A stretch of DNA of 33,714 bases from assembly GCA_937907215.1 (NCBI GenBank), contig CALESG010000057.1, positions 1 to 33,714 of the forward strand. Direction: 5' to 3'. Shown here one piece after another: positions 16,997-24,404 of this stretch. The position numbers and the translations under genes were made by a program. The stretch is from an uncultured Ruminococcus sp. (lineage in GTDB: Bacteria; Bacillota; Clostridia; Oscillospirales; Ruminococcaceae). Below the pieces are notes generated by a model. It did not search any database and was not told the origin of the DNA. It saw only the letters and a list, made by a program, of their open reading frames with translations. Position 1 is the first letter of the stretch, and each line of letters opens with the position of its first letter.

Positions 16997-18559
16997 ATGG
17001 AATGTAAAGTTTGCACCGAATGTTTACCGGTAACAGAAATTATTCTCGATGAACTGCAAGAACAGGACTTCACTCAAAGTCTTGTTCTGCCGGACTATGA
17101 CCCTGAAATATTTAGGGTTATATGCTGTACTGCGTCGGCATCAATCACTGATTATAAGCTGTCGGGAGGAAAACTCAGCTATGAACTAAGTGTACTTATA
17201 CGTGTGATTTATTGCAGCGAAGAAAGCAAAGCTCTGCACTGCGTTTCTCAAAATGCAGTCTACAGCAAAACTGCCGATGTGCCGGAAGGCTGTGATAGAG
17301 CTGTATATTTCCATGTAAAAACCGACTACCAGAACTGCCGTGCCACCGGCAAACGCAGGCTTGATGTTCGTGGTGCTGTTTCTGTAAGAATAAGAGTAAG
17401 TTCAGAGCGTATACAGGAGGTTATATGCGATATAGGTGATAGTGACGGCTCTGATAATTCAGGTTTGCAATTGCAGCAAAGACCTGTTACAGCTGTTTCA
17501 GAAATAAAAAAAGTATCCAGAAATATAAATCTTTCCGAAGATATTGACCTTGGCACATCAAAACCGCCTGCTGAATCTATTTTAAGATGCACCGCAAGAG
17601 CCGTTCAGGGAGAGTGCAGTGTAATTGCAGGAAAACTTGTTCTGCGTGGTGAAATAATTGCTGATATTCTCTATCGCTCCGGCAGCAGTGACGATGCAAC
17701 TGTACAATCACTTCATCTTTCAATGTGTCCATATAGTCAAATAATAGATGTAGAAGGAATAGATGAAACTTACACCGGAACGGCAGACGCTCAAATGATA
17801 AACTTTGAAGCTAAACCTTCTGGCAATGATATGAAAACGCTTTCATGCACCGCAGAAGTCAGATTGATTTGTACAGTATGCAAATCTAAATCTGTCCCTA
17901 TTGTAACTGATGCATATTCCACAAAGGCAGGATGCAGCTGTGAATCAGAGCAGCTTAAAATTTCAGCAGCTCCTGTTGCACTTTCAGAAATATTCACCTG
18001 TACTGCAACAATAGGAACCGGAGAAAATGCACCTGAACAAATATACGACCTTCACTGTCACATGAAAAATGTCAGCATAACTCCGCTTTCACAGCAAGGA
18101 AAAATTCGTGTATGCGGTATGCTGTGTGCAAGTGTTCTTGCTGAAAATGCAGACGGCTCCACCACTCTTCTGGAACGTGAAGAAGCATTTGAAGAGCTGC
18201 TGCCGATAAATATACGTGCTGATGAAATGCTTGTTTTTGCAAGTGCCGAACCATCTGATTCTTCATATCACTTGGGTGCTGACGGAAGCATCTCTATAAA
18301 ATGCAATGTAAGATTATCCGGAATGGCATATCCTGTAACAAATATGACTGGAATTACCGGCATAAATCTAAACCCAGAAAATGCTCCTGTATTTGACAGG
18401 GATTGTGCATTAAGGCTTTATTACGGTACAGCCGGTGAACATATATGGGATATTGCAAAAAGATGCAGCACAAAGGTCGCTGCTGTTATGGAAGAAAACG
18501 GTCTTACAGGCGATGTTCTAACTAAATCAGAGATGCTGCTGATTCCAATAGTATACTAA
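16997..18559 (+). CDS. sipL: SPOCS (DUF3794) and LysM protein, SipL-like spore morphogenesis factor
   Basis: 520 residues from the ATG that follows AAGGAGG; the open frame extends 42 codons further but with no ribosome binding site. The protein has three repeats with the DUF3794/SPOCS pattern (around GGKLSYELSVLIRVIYCSE, GKLVLRGEIIADILYRSG and GKIRVCGMLCASVLAENADG) and ends in a LysM-type domain (GEHIWDIAKRCSTKVAAVMEEN). This matches Clostridioides difficile SipL in length and layout; SipL binds SpoIVA through its LysM domain and is needed to attach the coat to the forespore. The next gene, 17 bases downstream, is spoIVA, which strongly supports the assignment. The symbol is given by architecture and context, not by alignment. 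Confidence 0.8.
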   Translation: MECKVCTECLPVTEIILDELQEQDFTQSLVLPDYDPEIFRVICCTASASITDYKLSGGKLSYELSVLIRVIYCSEESKALHCVSQNAVYSKTADVPEGCDRAVYFHVKTDYQNCRATGKRRLDVRGAVSVRIRVSSERIQEVICDIGDSDGSDNSGLQLQQRPVTAVSEIKKVSRNINLSEDIDLGTSKPPAESILRCTARAVQGECSVIAGKLVLRGEIIADILYRSGSSDDATVQSLHLSMCPYSQIIDVEGIDETYTGTADAQMINFEAKPSGNDMKTLSCTAEVRLICTVCKSKSVPIVTDAYSTKAGCSCESEQLKISAAPVALSEIFTCTATIGTGENAPEQIYDLHCHMKNVSITPLSQQGKIRVCGMLCASVLAENADGSTTLLEREEAFEELLPINIRADEMLVFASAEPSDSSYHLGADGSISIKCNVRLSGMAYPVTNMTGITGINLNPENAPVFDRDCALRLYYGTAGEHIWDIAKRCSTKVAAVMEENGLTGDVLTKSEMLLIPIVY

Positions 18560-18576
18560 GGAGGTGTACAAAGCAT

Positions 18577-20052
18577 ATGCAAAAGGATTTCTATGAAGAT
18601 ATTGCAAAACGTACAGGCGGAGATATTTATATAGGTGTTGTAGGCCCTGTACGAACCGGAAAATCTACATTTATAGGTCAGCTTATGAAAAAGCTGGTAA
18701 TACCAAATATTCATGATGAAAGCATAAAAGAACGTGCTTCTCTGGAACTTCCGCAATCAGCAGGCGGAAAGACTATACAAACTTCTGAACCTAAATTTAT
18801 ACCGGAAGAAGCTGTTGAAATAACTCTAAAGGACAGTGTTCATCTGCGTGTAAGAGCTGTAGACTGTGTTGGATACATAGTTCCAGATGCTTTGGGATAT
18901 ATGGAAGAAGAATCGCCCAGAATGGTAAAAACACCTTGGTTCGATGAAGCTGTACCATTTGGAATGGCGGCTGAAGTGGGTACTCAAAAAGTTATTACAG
19001 ATCATTCAACAGTAGGGGTCGTTGTTACAACAGACGGCAGTATAACAGATATTCCTCGCAGACAGTATGAAGAATGTGAAGAACGTGTTATAAATGAACT
19101 CAAGGAAATAAACAAACCATTTGTAATTCTTTTAAACTGCATAGAACCTAAAGGCAATGCCGCACAGGAACTTGCGGAAAATCTTAGAAACAAGTATAAA
19201 GCAGCAGTTATTCCTGTATGCTGTCCAGATCTTTCAGATGAGGATATAAAAGAAATACTCATGGAACTTCTATATGCGTTTCCTCTTCGTGAAGTTCAAA
19301 TACGTACAGCAAGCTGGCTTAGCAGTCTTGAATATAACCATTGGCTGCGTGAAGCTGTATTTTCTGCCCTTAGGCAAAGTGCAAAAGAAATGAGAGCTGT
19401 ACGTGATATTAAAGCATTTGAGAAACTGCCCGAACTTTGTGAACATATAACAAATGTATCATTCATAGACACCGACCTTGGAACCGGTTCAGCTAAAGTA
19501 TCTGTTGAAGTTTCATCATCATTGTTTTATACTATACTTTGTGAAAAAACAGGTCTTGACATCCATTCAGACGGCGAACTTATGAGTATCCTGACAGAAC
19601 TTTGTGAGATGAAGAAAAAATATCTCCGTTTTGCACCTGCACTTGAAGAGGCTATGTCAACCGGATATGGAATAATAATGCCGGAACTTTCAGAGCTTTC
19701 ATTGGAAGAACCTGAAATCATAAAGCAAGGAGGAAAATATGGAGTAAGGCTAAAGGCATCTGCACCGTCAATTCATCTTATGAAGGCAACAATAAATACC
19801 GCAGTGAGTCCTATTGTGGGTACAGAACGTCAAAGCGAAGAGCTAATATCCTATCTCCTTGACGGATTTGAAGATGACAGCACCAAAATATGGACATCGA
19901 ATATATTCGGTAAATCTTTGCATGAACTTGTTGGTGAAGGACTTCGCAGTAAACTTGGGAAAATGCCTATTGGTGCAAGAATGAAATTACAGGAAACTCT
20001 AGAACGTGTTATAAATGAAGGATGCGGCGGACTTATTTGTTTTATTTTGTAA
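18577..20052 (+). CDS. spoIVA: Stage IV sporulation protein A, coat-assembly ATPase
   Basis: A cytoskeletal ATPase that polymerises on the outer forespore membrane and forms the basement layer of the spore coat. Length (491) equals the family norm. The Walker A is GPVRTGKST (23-31), the Walker B aspartate lies in RAVDCVGY (about 92-100), and the C-terminus has the membrane-association ending GCGGLICFIL. In the sensor segment the sequence reads KTIQTSEPKF, with Ser where Bacillus has the second of two threonines. AAGGAGG precedes the ATG by 10 bases. It is co-transcribed with the SipL-like gene. Its presence suggests a spore former, or a recent descendant of one. Confidence 0.96.
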   Translation: MQKDFYEDIAKRTGGDIYIGVVGPVRTGKSTFIGQLMKKLVIPNIHDESIKERASLELPQSAGGKTIQTSEPKFIPEEAVEITLKDSVHLRVRAVDCVGYIVPDALGYMEEESPRMVKTPWFDEAVPFGMAAEVGTQKVITDHSTVGVVVTTDGSITDIPRRQYEECEERVINELKEINKPFVILLNCIEPKGNAAQELAENLRNKYKAAVIPVCCPDLSDEDIKEILMELLYAFPLREVQIRTASWLSSLEYNHWLREAVFSALRQSAKEMRAVRDIKAFEKLPELCEHITNVSFIDTDLGTGSAKVSVEVSSSLFYTILCEKTGLDIHSDGELMSILTELCEMKKKYLRFAPALEEAMSTGYGIIMPELSELSLEEPEIIKQGGKYGVRLKASAPSIHLMKATINTAVSPIVGTERQSEELISYLLDGFEDDSTKIWTSNIFGKSLHELVGEGLRSKLGKMPIGARMKLQETLERVINEGCGGLICFIL

Positions 20053-20084
20053 GCTCAACTTATAAATCTTGAATTAAAGTCCCA

Positions 20085-20113
20085 TTGACTTTTACTCTCC
20101 TATGTGTTAAAAT
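20085..20113 (+). promoter_or_regulatory. Upstream sigma-A promoter of the DAHP synthase gene
   Basis: TTGACT (20085-20090), 17-base spacer, TAAAAT (20108-20113). This would give a leader of about 160 bases. Confidence 0.55.
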
Positions 20114-20118
20114 AAATA

Positions 20119-20196
20119 AAATGCATGCTTTGTTTTTTATCAGTATATTATGTAAATCAAAATTTTTGTTTAACATTATAAAAAAAGCTTGCATTT
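20119..20196. repeat. 22-bp imperfect inverted repeat in the DAHP synthase leader
   Basis: 20119-20140 and 20175-20196 are inverted copies with 18 of 22 positions matching (core AAATGCA and GCTTT). The right arm overlaps the -35 region of the second promoter. Confidence 0.4.
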
Positions 20197-20215
20197 ATAA
20201 TTAAAAGGGTATAAT
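20189..20215 (+). promoter_or_regulatory. Proximal promoter of the DAHP synthase gene
   Basis: A perfect TATAAT (20210-20215) with TTGCAT (20189-20194) 15 bases upstream, a short spacer. It is followed by two small hairpins, AAAGCA / TGCTTT (20226-20243) and GTGC / GCAC (20255-20266), the latter ending just before the AAAGGAG. Confidence 0.5.
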
Positions 20216-20282
20216 ATAAGTATGTAAAGCACTTTAATGCTTTGCAGTACTATAGTGCTAAAGCACAAAGGAGATAAAAGCA

Positions 20283-21314
20283 ATGAATAATATGAATTTT
20301 ATAAGAAAGCTTCCAATTCCAAAGGATTTAAAAGAAAAATTTTCTCTGCCTGAAACTGTTATAGAGCATAAGGCTAAACGTGACGAAGAAATCAAGAAAG
20401 TATTTACAGGTGAGTCAGACAAAATGCTGCTGATTATAGGTCCATGTTCAGCAGACAGAGAAGACGCTGTACTTGATTATGTATGCCGTCTTGCTAAGGT
20501 TCAGGAACAGGTTAAAGATAAACTTATAATCATTCCGAGAATTTACACAAATAAGCCACGTACTACCGGCGAAGGATATAAAGGAATGGTACATCAGCCA
20601 GACCCTGAAAAGAAAGAAGATATGCTGGAAGGTCTTATTGCAATAAGACATCTTCATACTCAGGCAGTTGAAATGACAGGTCTTACTTGTGCAGATGAAA
20701 TGCTGTATCCGGAAAACCATAGATATTTATCAGATATTTTGTCTTATGTAGCTATCGGTGCACGTTCTGTTGAAAATCAACAGCATAGACTTACTGCAAG
20801 CGGACTTGATATTCCAGTAGGTATGAAAAACCCTACCGGCGGTGATCTGTCTGTAATGATGAATTCTATTGTAGCAGCTCAGGCATCACATACATTTCTT
20901 TATCGTGGCTGGGAAGTTTGTTCTAAAGGCAATCCGCTTTCTCATGCGATCTTACGTGGTTATGTTGATACAAACGGACGTTCACTTCCTAATTACCATT
21001 ATGAAGACCTCATCACTTTATATGAGCTGTATAATAAGAAAAATTTAGCAAACAGATCTGTCATTGTAGATGCAAACCATGCAAATTCCGGAAAGAAATA
21101 TCTGGAGCAAATCCGCATATGCAACGAGGTTCTGCACAGCTGTCGTCATAGCAATGAAATACGTTCAATTGTAAAGGGATTTATGATTGAAAGCTACATT
21201 GAAGACGGTGCACAGAAAATCGGTGAAGGCGTATACGGAAAGTCAATTACTGACCCATGTCTTGGCTGGGAAAAGAGCGAAAAACTTATTTATCAGATAG
21301 CCGATCAGCTTTAA
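20283..21314 (+). CDS. 3-deoxy-7-phosphoheptulonate synthase, AroF/G/H type
   Basis: Condenses phosphoenolpyruvate and erythrose 4-phosphate to DAHP, the first step of the shikimate pathway for aromatic amino acids. The 343-residue protein is of the type I (AroFGH) family: IIGPCSADREDA, PRIYTNKPRTTGEGYKG, GARSVENQQHR, PVGMKNPTGGD, VDANHANSGKKY and the C-terminal KSITDPCLGWE are all present. AAAGGAG precedes the ATG. No other aromatic pathway gene is adjacent, so it appears to be a single-gene unit with its own leader and terminator. Which amino acid inhibits it cannot be read from the sequence; the bacterial members are feedback-regulated by phenylalanine, tyrosine or tryptophan. Confidence 0.94.
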   Translation: MNNMNFIRKLPIPKDLKEKFSLPETVIEHKAKRDEEIKKVFTGESDKMLLIIGPCSADREDAVLDYVCRLAKVQEQVKDKLIIIPRIYTNKPRTTGEGYKGMVHQPDPEKKEDMLEGLIAIRHLHTQAVEMTGLTCADEMLYPENHRYLSDILSYVAIGARSVENQQHRLTASGLDIPVGMKNPTGGDLSVMMNSIVAAQASHTFLYRGWEVCSKGNPLSHAILRGYVDTNGRSLPNYHYEDLITLYELYNKKNLANRSVIVDANHANSGKKYLEQIRICNEVLHSCRHSNEIRSIVKGFMIESYIEDGAQKIGEGVYGKSITDPCLGWEKSEKLIYQIADQL

Positions 21315-21337
21315 GATAGTGTTATAAAACAACAATA

Positions 21338-21365
21338 AATGGCAGCCTAATTAAAGGCTGCCATT
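21338..21365. terminator. Bidirectional terminator
   Basis: Perfect 10-bp stem AATGGCAGCC / GGCTGCCATT with an 8-base loop, followed by CTTTTAT on the plus strand and TATTGTTGTTTT on the minus strand. It serves the DAHP synthase gene and the convergent lipoprotein gene. Confidence 0.85.
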
Positions 21366-21398
21366 CTTTTATATTAAATATATTAAATATGCGTTAAA

Positions 21399-22463
21399 TT
21401 ATTCTTTTTCTGCTTCAGCATTCATTTTTCTGATGGTTTCATCTATATTAGCCTGATTCACTGCATTCATGTCAAGTTCTTCATATCCTTCTGCATACTC
21501 TTCCTTATATGTTGGAACATCTAATGTGTCATCATCAAAGCACACATTTTCAGAATAAACATACTGCATAACATTTCCGTCTGCGTCATATCCTTCAAAC
21601 TGCATCCATACACCAGTTGCCTGATCTACCAGAATTTCAAAGGTTTCAACATTAAAGCGACTGCCATATTCAGGCTCTGCTTTTCCTTGTACTACTGCAC
21701 AACTTCTGCCCTGAAAATCCTTGTAATCGGTAATATCCCACATATCAAAGTTTTTAAGATATCCCATAGACATTTCTTGTGGAATATAGAACGCACCCAA
21801 AACATGATCACCTGTAGGATCTCCGCCATAAGTCGCATTTATCTGTTCTTCACTAAGCTGATCTATAGATGTTATAACTGTTTTGCCTTTAGCCTTTGTC
21901 GCTTCTATAGATGATTTATCGTCTGGATTTATAGGACAAGCATTGGCAAATTTAGTTGTTTCCAGAGTAGGACATAAACCTTCTTTCATAGTTTCATGTC
22001 TTTTTGAACCATCTATTATATTATCTATAATGGAATGACAAATATTGCTGTTATTGTATGTTACAACATTATAAATACAATTTTCCAAATTATCAATATC
22101 AAAAGTACTTGCATCAGTAAAATATTTACCATTAACAAAATCAAGATTGACAGTTCCTTGATAAACATTTCTATCTTTACCGCCATAACGAACTTTAACA
22201 TCTCCTGAAACATGACCAAGGAATTCCATAGAATTCATACAGCGATAATAAAGCTGATCTTTTGTTATATTTAAAGGAGCTTCATCAAGTACGATTTCCT
22301 CATCTATTACAGAATCATCAATTGCACTTTCATTTATGTTTATATTTTCAACAGAATCTTCTGCTATGTCTGCACCAGAATCTACGGTCTGACAAGCTGT
22401 GCATGATATTATAAAACAAAGTGCAGCAACTACAGATAACATTGATTTTATTTTTCTTTTCAT
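21399..22463 (-). CDS. Lipoprotein of unknown function
   Basis: 354 residues with a lipoprotein signal peptide: KRKIK at the N-terminus, a hydrophobic core, and the lipobox I18-I19-S20-C21. An acidic, flexible stretch (about 28-65) would follow the lipidated cysteine. The rest shows alternating beta-type sequence; the part with WDITDYKDFQGRSCAVVQG and ILVDQATGVWMQFEGYDADG resembles the curved-sheet lipoproteins of the LolA/RseB/LppX type, but this is inference from pattern only. A charged helix ends the protein. Five further cysteines after C24 could form disulfides. It lies 13 bases after a small secreted protein gene and is evidently in its operon; AAAGGAG precedes the ATG. Confidence 0.75.
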   Translation of the reverse strand: MKRKIKSMLSVVAALCFIISCTACQTVDSGADIAEDSVENININESAIDDSVIDEEIVLDEAPLNITKDQLYYRCMNSMEFLGHVSGDVKVRYGGKDRNVYQGTVNLDFVNGKYFTDASTFDIDNLENCIYNVVTYNNSNICHSIIDNIIDGSKRHETMKEGLCPTLETTKFANACPINPDDKSSIEATKAKGKTVITSIDQLSEEQINATYGGDPTGDHVLGAFYIPQEMSMGYLKNFDMWDITDYKDFQGRSCAVVQGKAEPEYGSRFNVETFEILVDQATGVWMQFEGYDADGNVMQYVYSENVCFDDDTLDVPTYKEEYAEGYEELDMNAVNQANIDETIRKMNAEAEKE

Positions 22464-22476
22464 ATAAACACTCCTT

Positions 22477-22716
22477 TTAATATGTATAAGTCACATTAAC
22501 TGCATCTGCTCCAGTTTGACAATTTGGTTGACCGCTTGGTGATACACTGACAAGCCACAAACCAGTAAAATCATTTGAAGATGAGTTTCCACTTGAAGAA
22601 GTAGGGTCATTATCAATTAAACGGCTGTATGTTGAGGCATTTGCTGTTATGCTCATAGGTATTGCAATTGAAATACATGAGGCAATGAATTTGTTTAAAT
22701 TCTTTTTATTAAACAT
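22477..22716 (-). CDS. Small secreted protein of unknown function
   Basis: 79 residues. A Sec-type signal peptide (basic MFNKKNLNK, hydrophobic core, cleavage likely after A-N-A at residue 27) would leave a mature peptide of about 52 residues. This is rich in Ser, Asn and Asp in its first half (SSSGNSSSND) and hydrophobic around FTGLWLVSVSP, with a single Cys (66) and the ending VNVTYTY. I recognise no family. It is the first gene of a two-gene operon with the lipoprotein, behind a consensus promoter and a long leader. AAAAGGAG precedes the ATG. A surface peptide, a signal, or a partner of the lipoprotein are all possible. Confidence 0.6.
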   Translation of the reverse strand: MFNKKNLNKFIASCISIAIPMSITANASTYSRLIDNDPTSSSGNSSSNDFTGLWLVSVSPSGQPNCQTGADAVNVTYTY

Positions 22717-22880
22717 TTAAATTCTCCTTTTGGCTTTTAAAGTCTTATATAATATACTATAAAAACTTAATTTAATAGATAATTTTTTAATACTTTAAAA
22801 GATTAACATATCACCAGCCTTTCTAACAATTATTTTAAAAGTACACCTCCGTTCTTCTTTTAAACATTACCTCACCTGCT
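22717..22880 (-). other. Structured 5' leader of the secreted-peptide operon
   Basis: Four arms can pair with each other: TTTAAAAG (22857-22864), CTTTTAAA (22834-22841), CTTTTAAAGT (22792-22801) and ACTTTAAAAG (22734-22743), read on the minus strand. Arms 1-2 make an 8-bp stem with a 15-base purine-rich loop containing GGAGGTG; arms 3-4 make a 10-bp stem ending just before the ribosome binding site. Arms 1-3 and 2-4 can also pair. A 10-codon ORF (MFKRRTEVYF, 22835-22867), with AGGTGAGG before its ATG, overlaps the first stem. Confidence 0.4.
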
Positions 22881-22886
22881 GTCTTA

Positions 22887-22915
22887 ATTATAACATTTAA
22901 AAAGAAAAATGTCAA
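22887..22915 (-). promoter_or_regulatory. Consensus sigma-A promoter of the secreted-peptide operon
   Basis: Minus strand TTGACA (22910-22915), 17-base spacer, TATAAT (22887-22892): an exact match. It begins just 9 bases before the end of rarA and points at the leader and the two secreted-protein genes. Confidence 0.85.
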
Positions 22916-22923
22916 TATATGTT

Positions 22924-24207
22924 TTATTTTTTCTTAAAAGAATATTCCGAAAATATTTTCTTTCGATACATAGCCGCCGCCTGTTCCTGCTTGTTTTGTC
23001 CGAATTCGTAATAAACCTTATCTTTTATATCATCAGGAAGATACTGCTGCTTTACATAATGATTTGGATAATCATGCGGATATAAATAATTCTGCCCTTT
23101 TACCTCTGCACCTTCTCCGTCAAAATGCTTATTCTGCAAATGACGTGGAAAATCAAGAGCACCATATTTTTCAACATCTGCAATAGCTGCGTCCATTGCA
23201 AGATATGCACTATTCGACTTGGGTGCAGTCGACAGGAGAACAATTGCTTCCGCAATCGGTAATCTTGCTTCGGGAAGTCCCAGCTGCAATGCACTGTCAA
23301 CGCAAGCCTTGGTCACAACAATAGCCTGCGGATATGCAAGTCCCACATCTTCACTTGCTATAACAAGCAGCCGCCTGCATAAAGAAAGCAAATCCCCTGC
23401 TTTTATAAGCCTTGCTGCATAGTGCAAAGCTGCATTTTCATCAGATCCACGTATAGATTTTTGCAAAGCCGACAGTAAATCATAATGTTGATCATTATCA
23501 CGATCATAACGCATATTGCTGCGCTGAGTAAGGGATACTGCTGTTTCCATAGTTACAACAGCACCATTTTCACAAGGTTCTGCAGAAAGAGAACTAAGCT
23601 CTACTGTATTTACAGCCTTTCTCACATCACCGCCGCTGCCACGTGCTATATAACTGCATACTCCATCTTCAGGCTCAAGCTTCATTCCCAGCTGACCTTC
23701 CATACATTGAAATGCTCTTTCAACAGCACGCTCAAGCTCCACAGACGGTACGGGTTTAAATTCAAAAACAGTGCTTCGGCTTATCAGGGCATTATATACC
23801 GCAAAATAAGGATTCTCTGTAGTAGATGCAATAAGTGTTATCTGCCCGTTTTCTATATATTCAAGCAAACTCTGCTGCTGTTTTTTATTCAGATACTGGA
23901 TCTCATCAAGATACAAAAGTATACCGTTCATACTGGAAAATGTGCCTATCTGAGCTACAACATCACGTATATCTGCTGTTGATGCTGATGTACCATTAAG
24001 CTTATGCAAAGACATTGATGTCTTTTCTGCAATAATTCTTGCAACAGTGGTTTTGCCAACTCCAGACGGACCGTAAAATATAAGATTAGGTATATGACCA
24101 CTGTCTATTATCCTGCGAAGTGGCTTTCCAGCTCCAAGCAGGTGCTTTTGACCTACCACATCATCCAAACTTTTGGGTCTTATAAGATCGGCAAGCGGTT
24201 TTTCCAT
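22924..24207 (-). CDS. rarA: Replication-associated recombination ATPase RarA (MgsA)
   Basis: An AAA+ ATPase related to clamp loaders that acts at stalled or broken replication forks. The 427-residue protein starts with PLADLIRPKSLDDVVGQKHL, then has Walker A GPSGVGKT (46-53), Walker B LLYLDEIQYL (about 97-106), sensor 1 (LIASTTENPY) and the C-terminal tetramerisation region with ASEDVGLAYPQAI and QNYLYPHDYPNHYVKQQYLP, all typical of RarA. GAGGTG precedes the ATG. It follows glyA but is separated from it by a terminator. Length is normal. Confidence 0.95.
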   Translation of the reverse strand: MEKPLADLIRPKSLDDVVGQKHLLGAGKPLRRIIDSGHIPNLIFYGPSGVGKTTVARIIAEKTSMSLHKLNGTSASTADIRDVVAQIGTFSSMNGILLYLDEIQYLNKKQQQSLLEYIENGQITLIASTTENPYFAVYNALISRSTVFEFKPVPSVELERAVERAFQCMEGQLGMKLEPEDGVCSYIARGSGGDVRKAVNTVELSSLSAEPCENGAVVTMETAVSLTQRSNMRYDRDNDQHYDLLSALQKSIRGSDENAALHYAARLIKAGDLLSLCRRLLVIASEDVGLAYPQAIVVTKACVDSALQLGLPEARLPIAEAIVLLSTAPKSNSAYLAMDAAIADVEKYGALDFPRHLQNKHFDGEGAEVKGQNYLYPHDYPNHYVKQQYLPDDIKDKVYYEFGQNKQEQAAAMYRKKIFSEYSFKKK

Positions 24208-24242
24208 AAATCATTCACCTCTGTTATATAATAAATATTATT

Positions 24243-24280
24243 AAAAAATGAGCTGTTGCACAACTCTTTGTTGCAACAGC
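24243..24280 (-). terminator. Intrinsic terminator downstream of glyA
   Basis: On the minus strand GCTGTTGCA / TGCAACAGC forms a 9-bp stem (arms at 24272-24280 and 24252-24260) followed by TCATTTTTT. It lies before the rarA ribosome binding site. Confidence 0.75.
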
Positions 24281-24313
24281 CTTTTGTTGTTATAATTTAC
24301 AAAATAAGTATAT

Positions 24314-24332
24314 CGCCCTCTGGCAGAGGGCG
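24314..24332. repeat. GC-rich hairpin in the glyA-rarA gap
   Basis: CGCCCTCT / AGAGGGCG, a perfect 8-bp stem with a 3-base loop and no T-run, in otherwise A+T-rich DNA. Resembles a small interspersed palindrome rather than a terminator. Confidence 0.4.
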
Positions 24333-24375
24333 TTACTTGTCTGAAATGATTAAAAAGTGAAAATTGGGATTTGTA

Positions 24376-24399
24376 GAGCGGTCGAGCTGGCGACGGCTC
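24376..24399. repeat. Second GC-rich palindrome, directly after glyA
   Basis: GAGCGGTCG / CGACGGCTC with one mismatch and the loop AGCTGG, five bases from the glyA stop codon. Its base composition stands out from the neighbourhood. Confidence 0.4.
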
Positions 24400-24404
24400 G
24401 TAAA

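Noticed and set aside
22717..22923. 6S RNA next to rarA, as in Bacillus.
   Set aside because: The promoter is right, but the transcript lacks the long rod-like hairpin and central bubble of 6S RNA and leads into a coding region with a good ribosome binding site.
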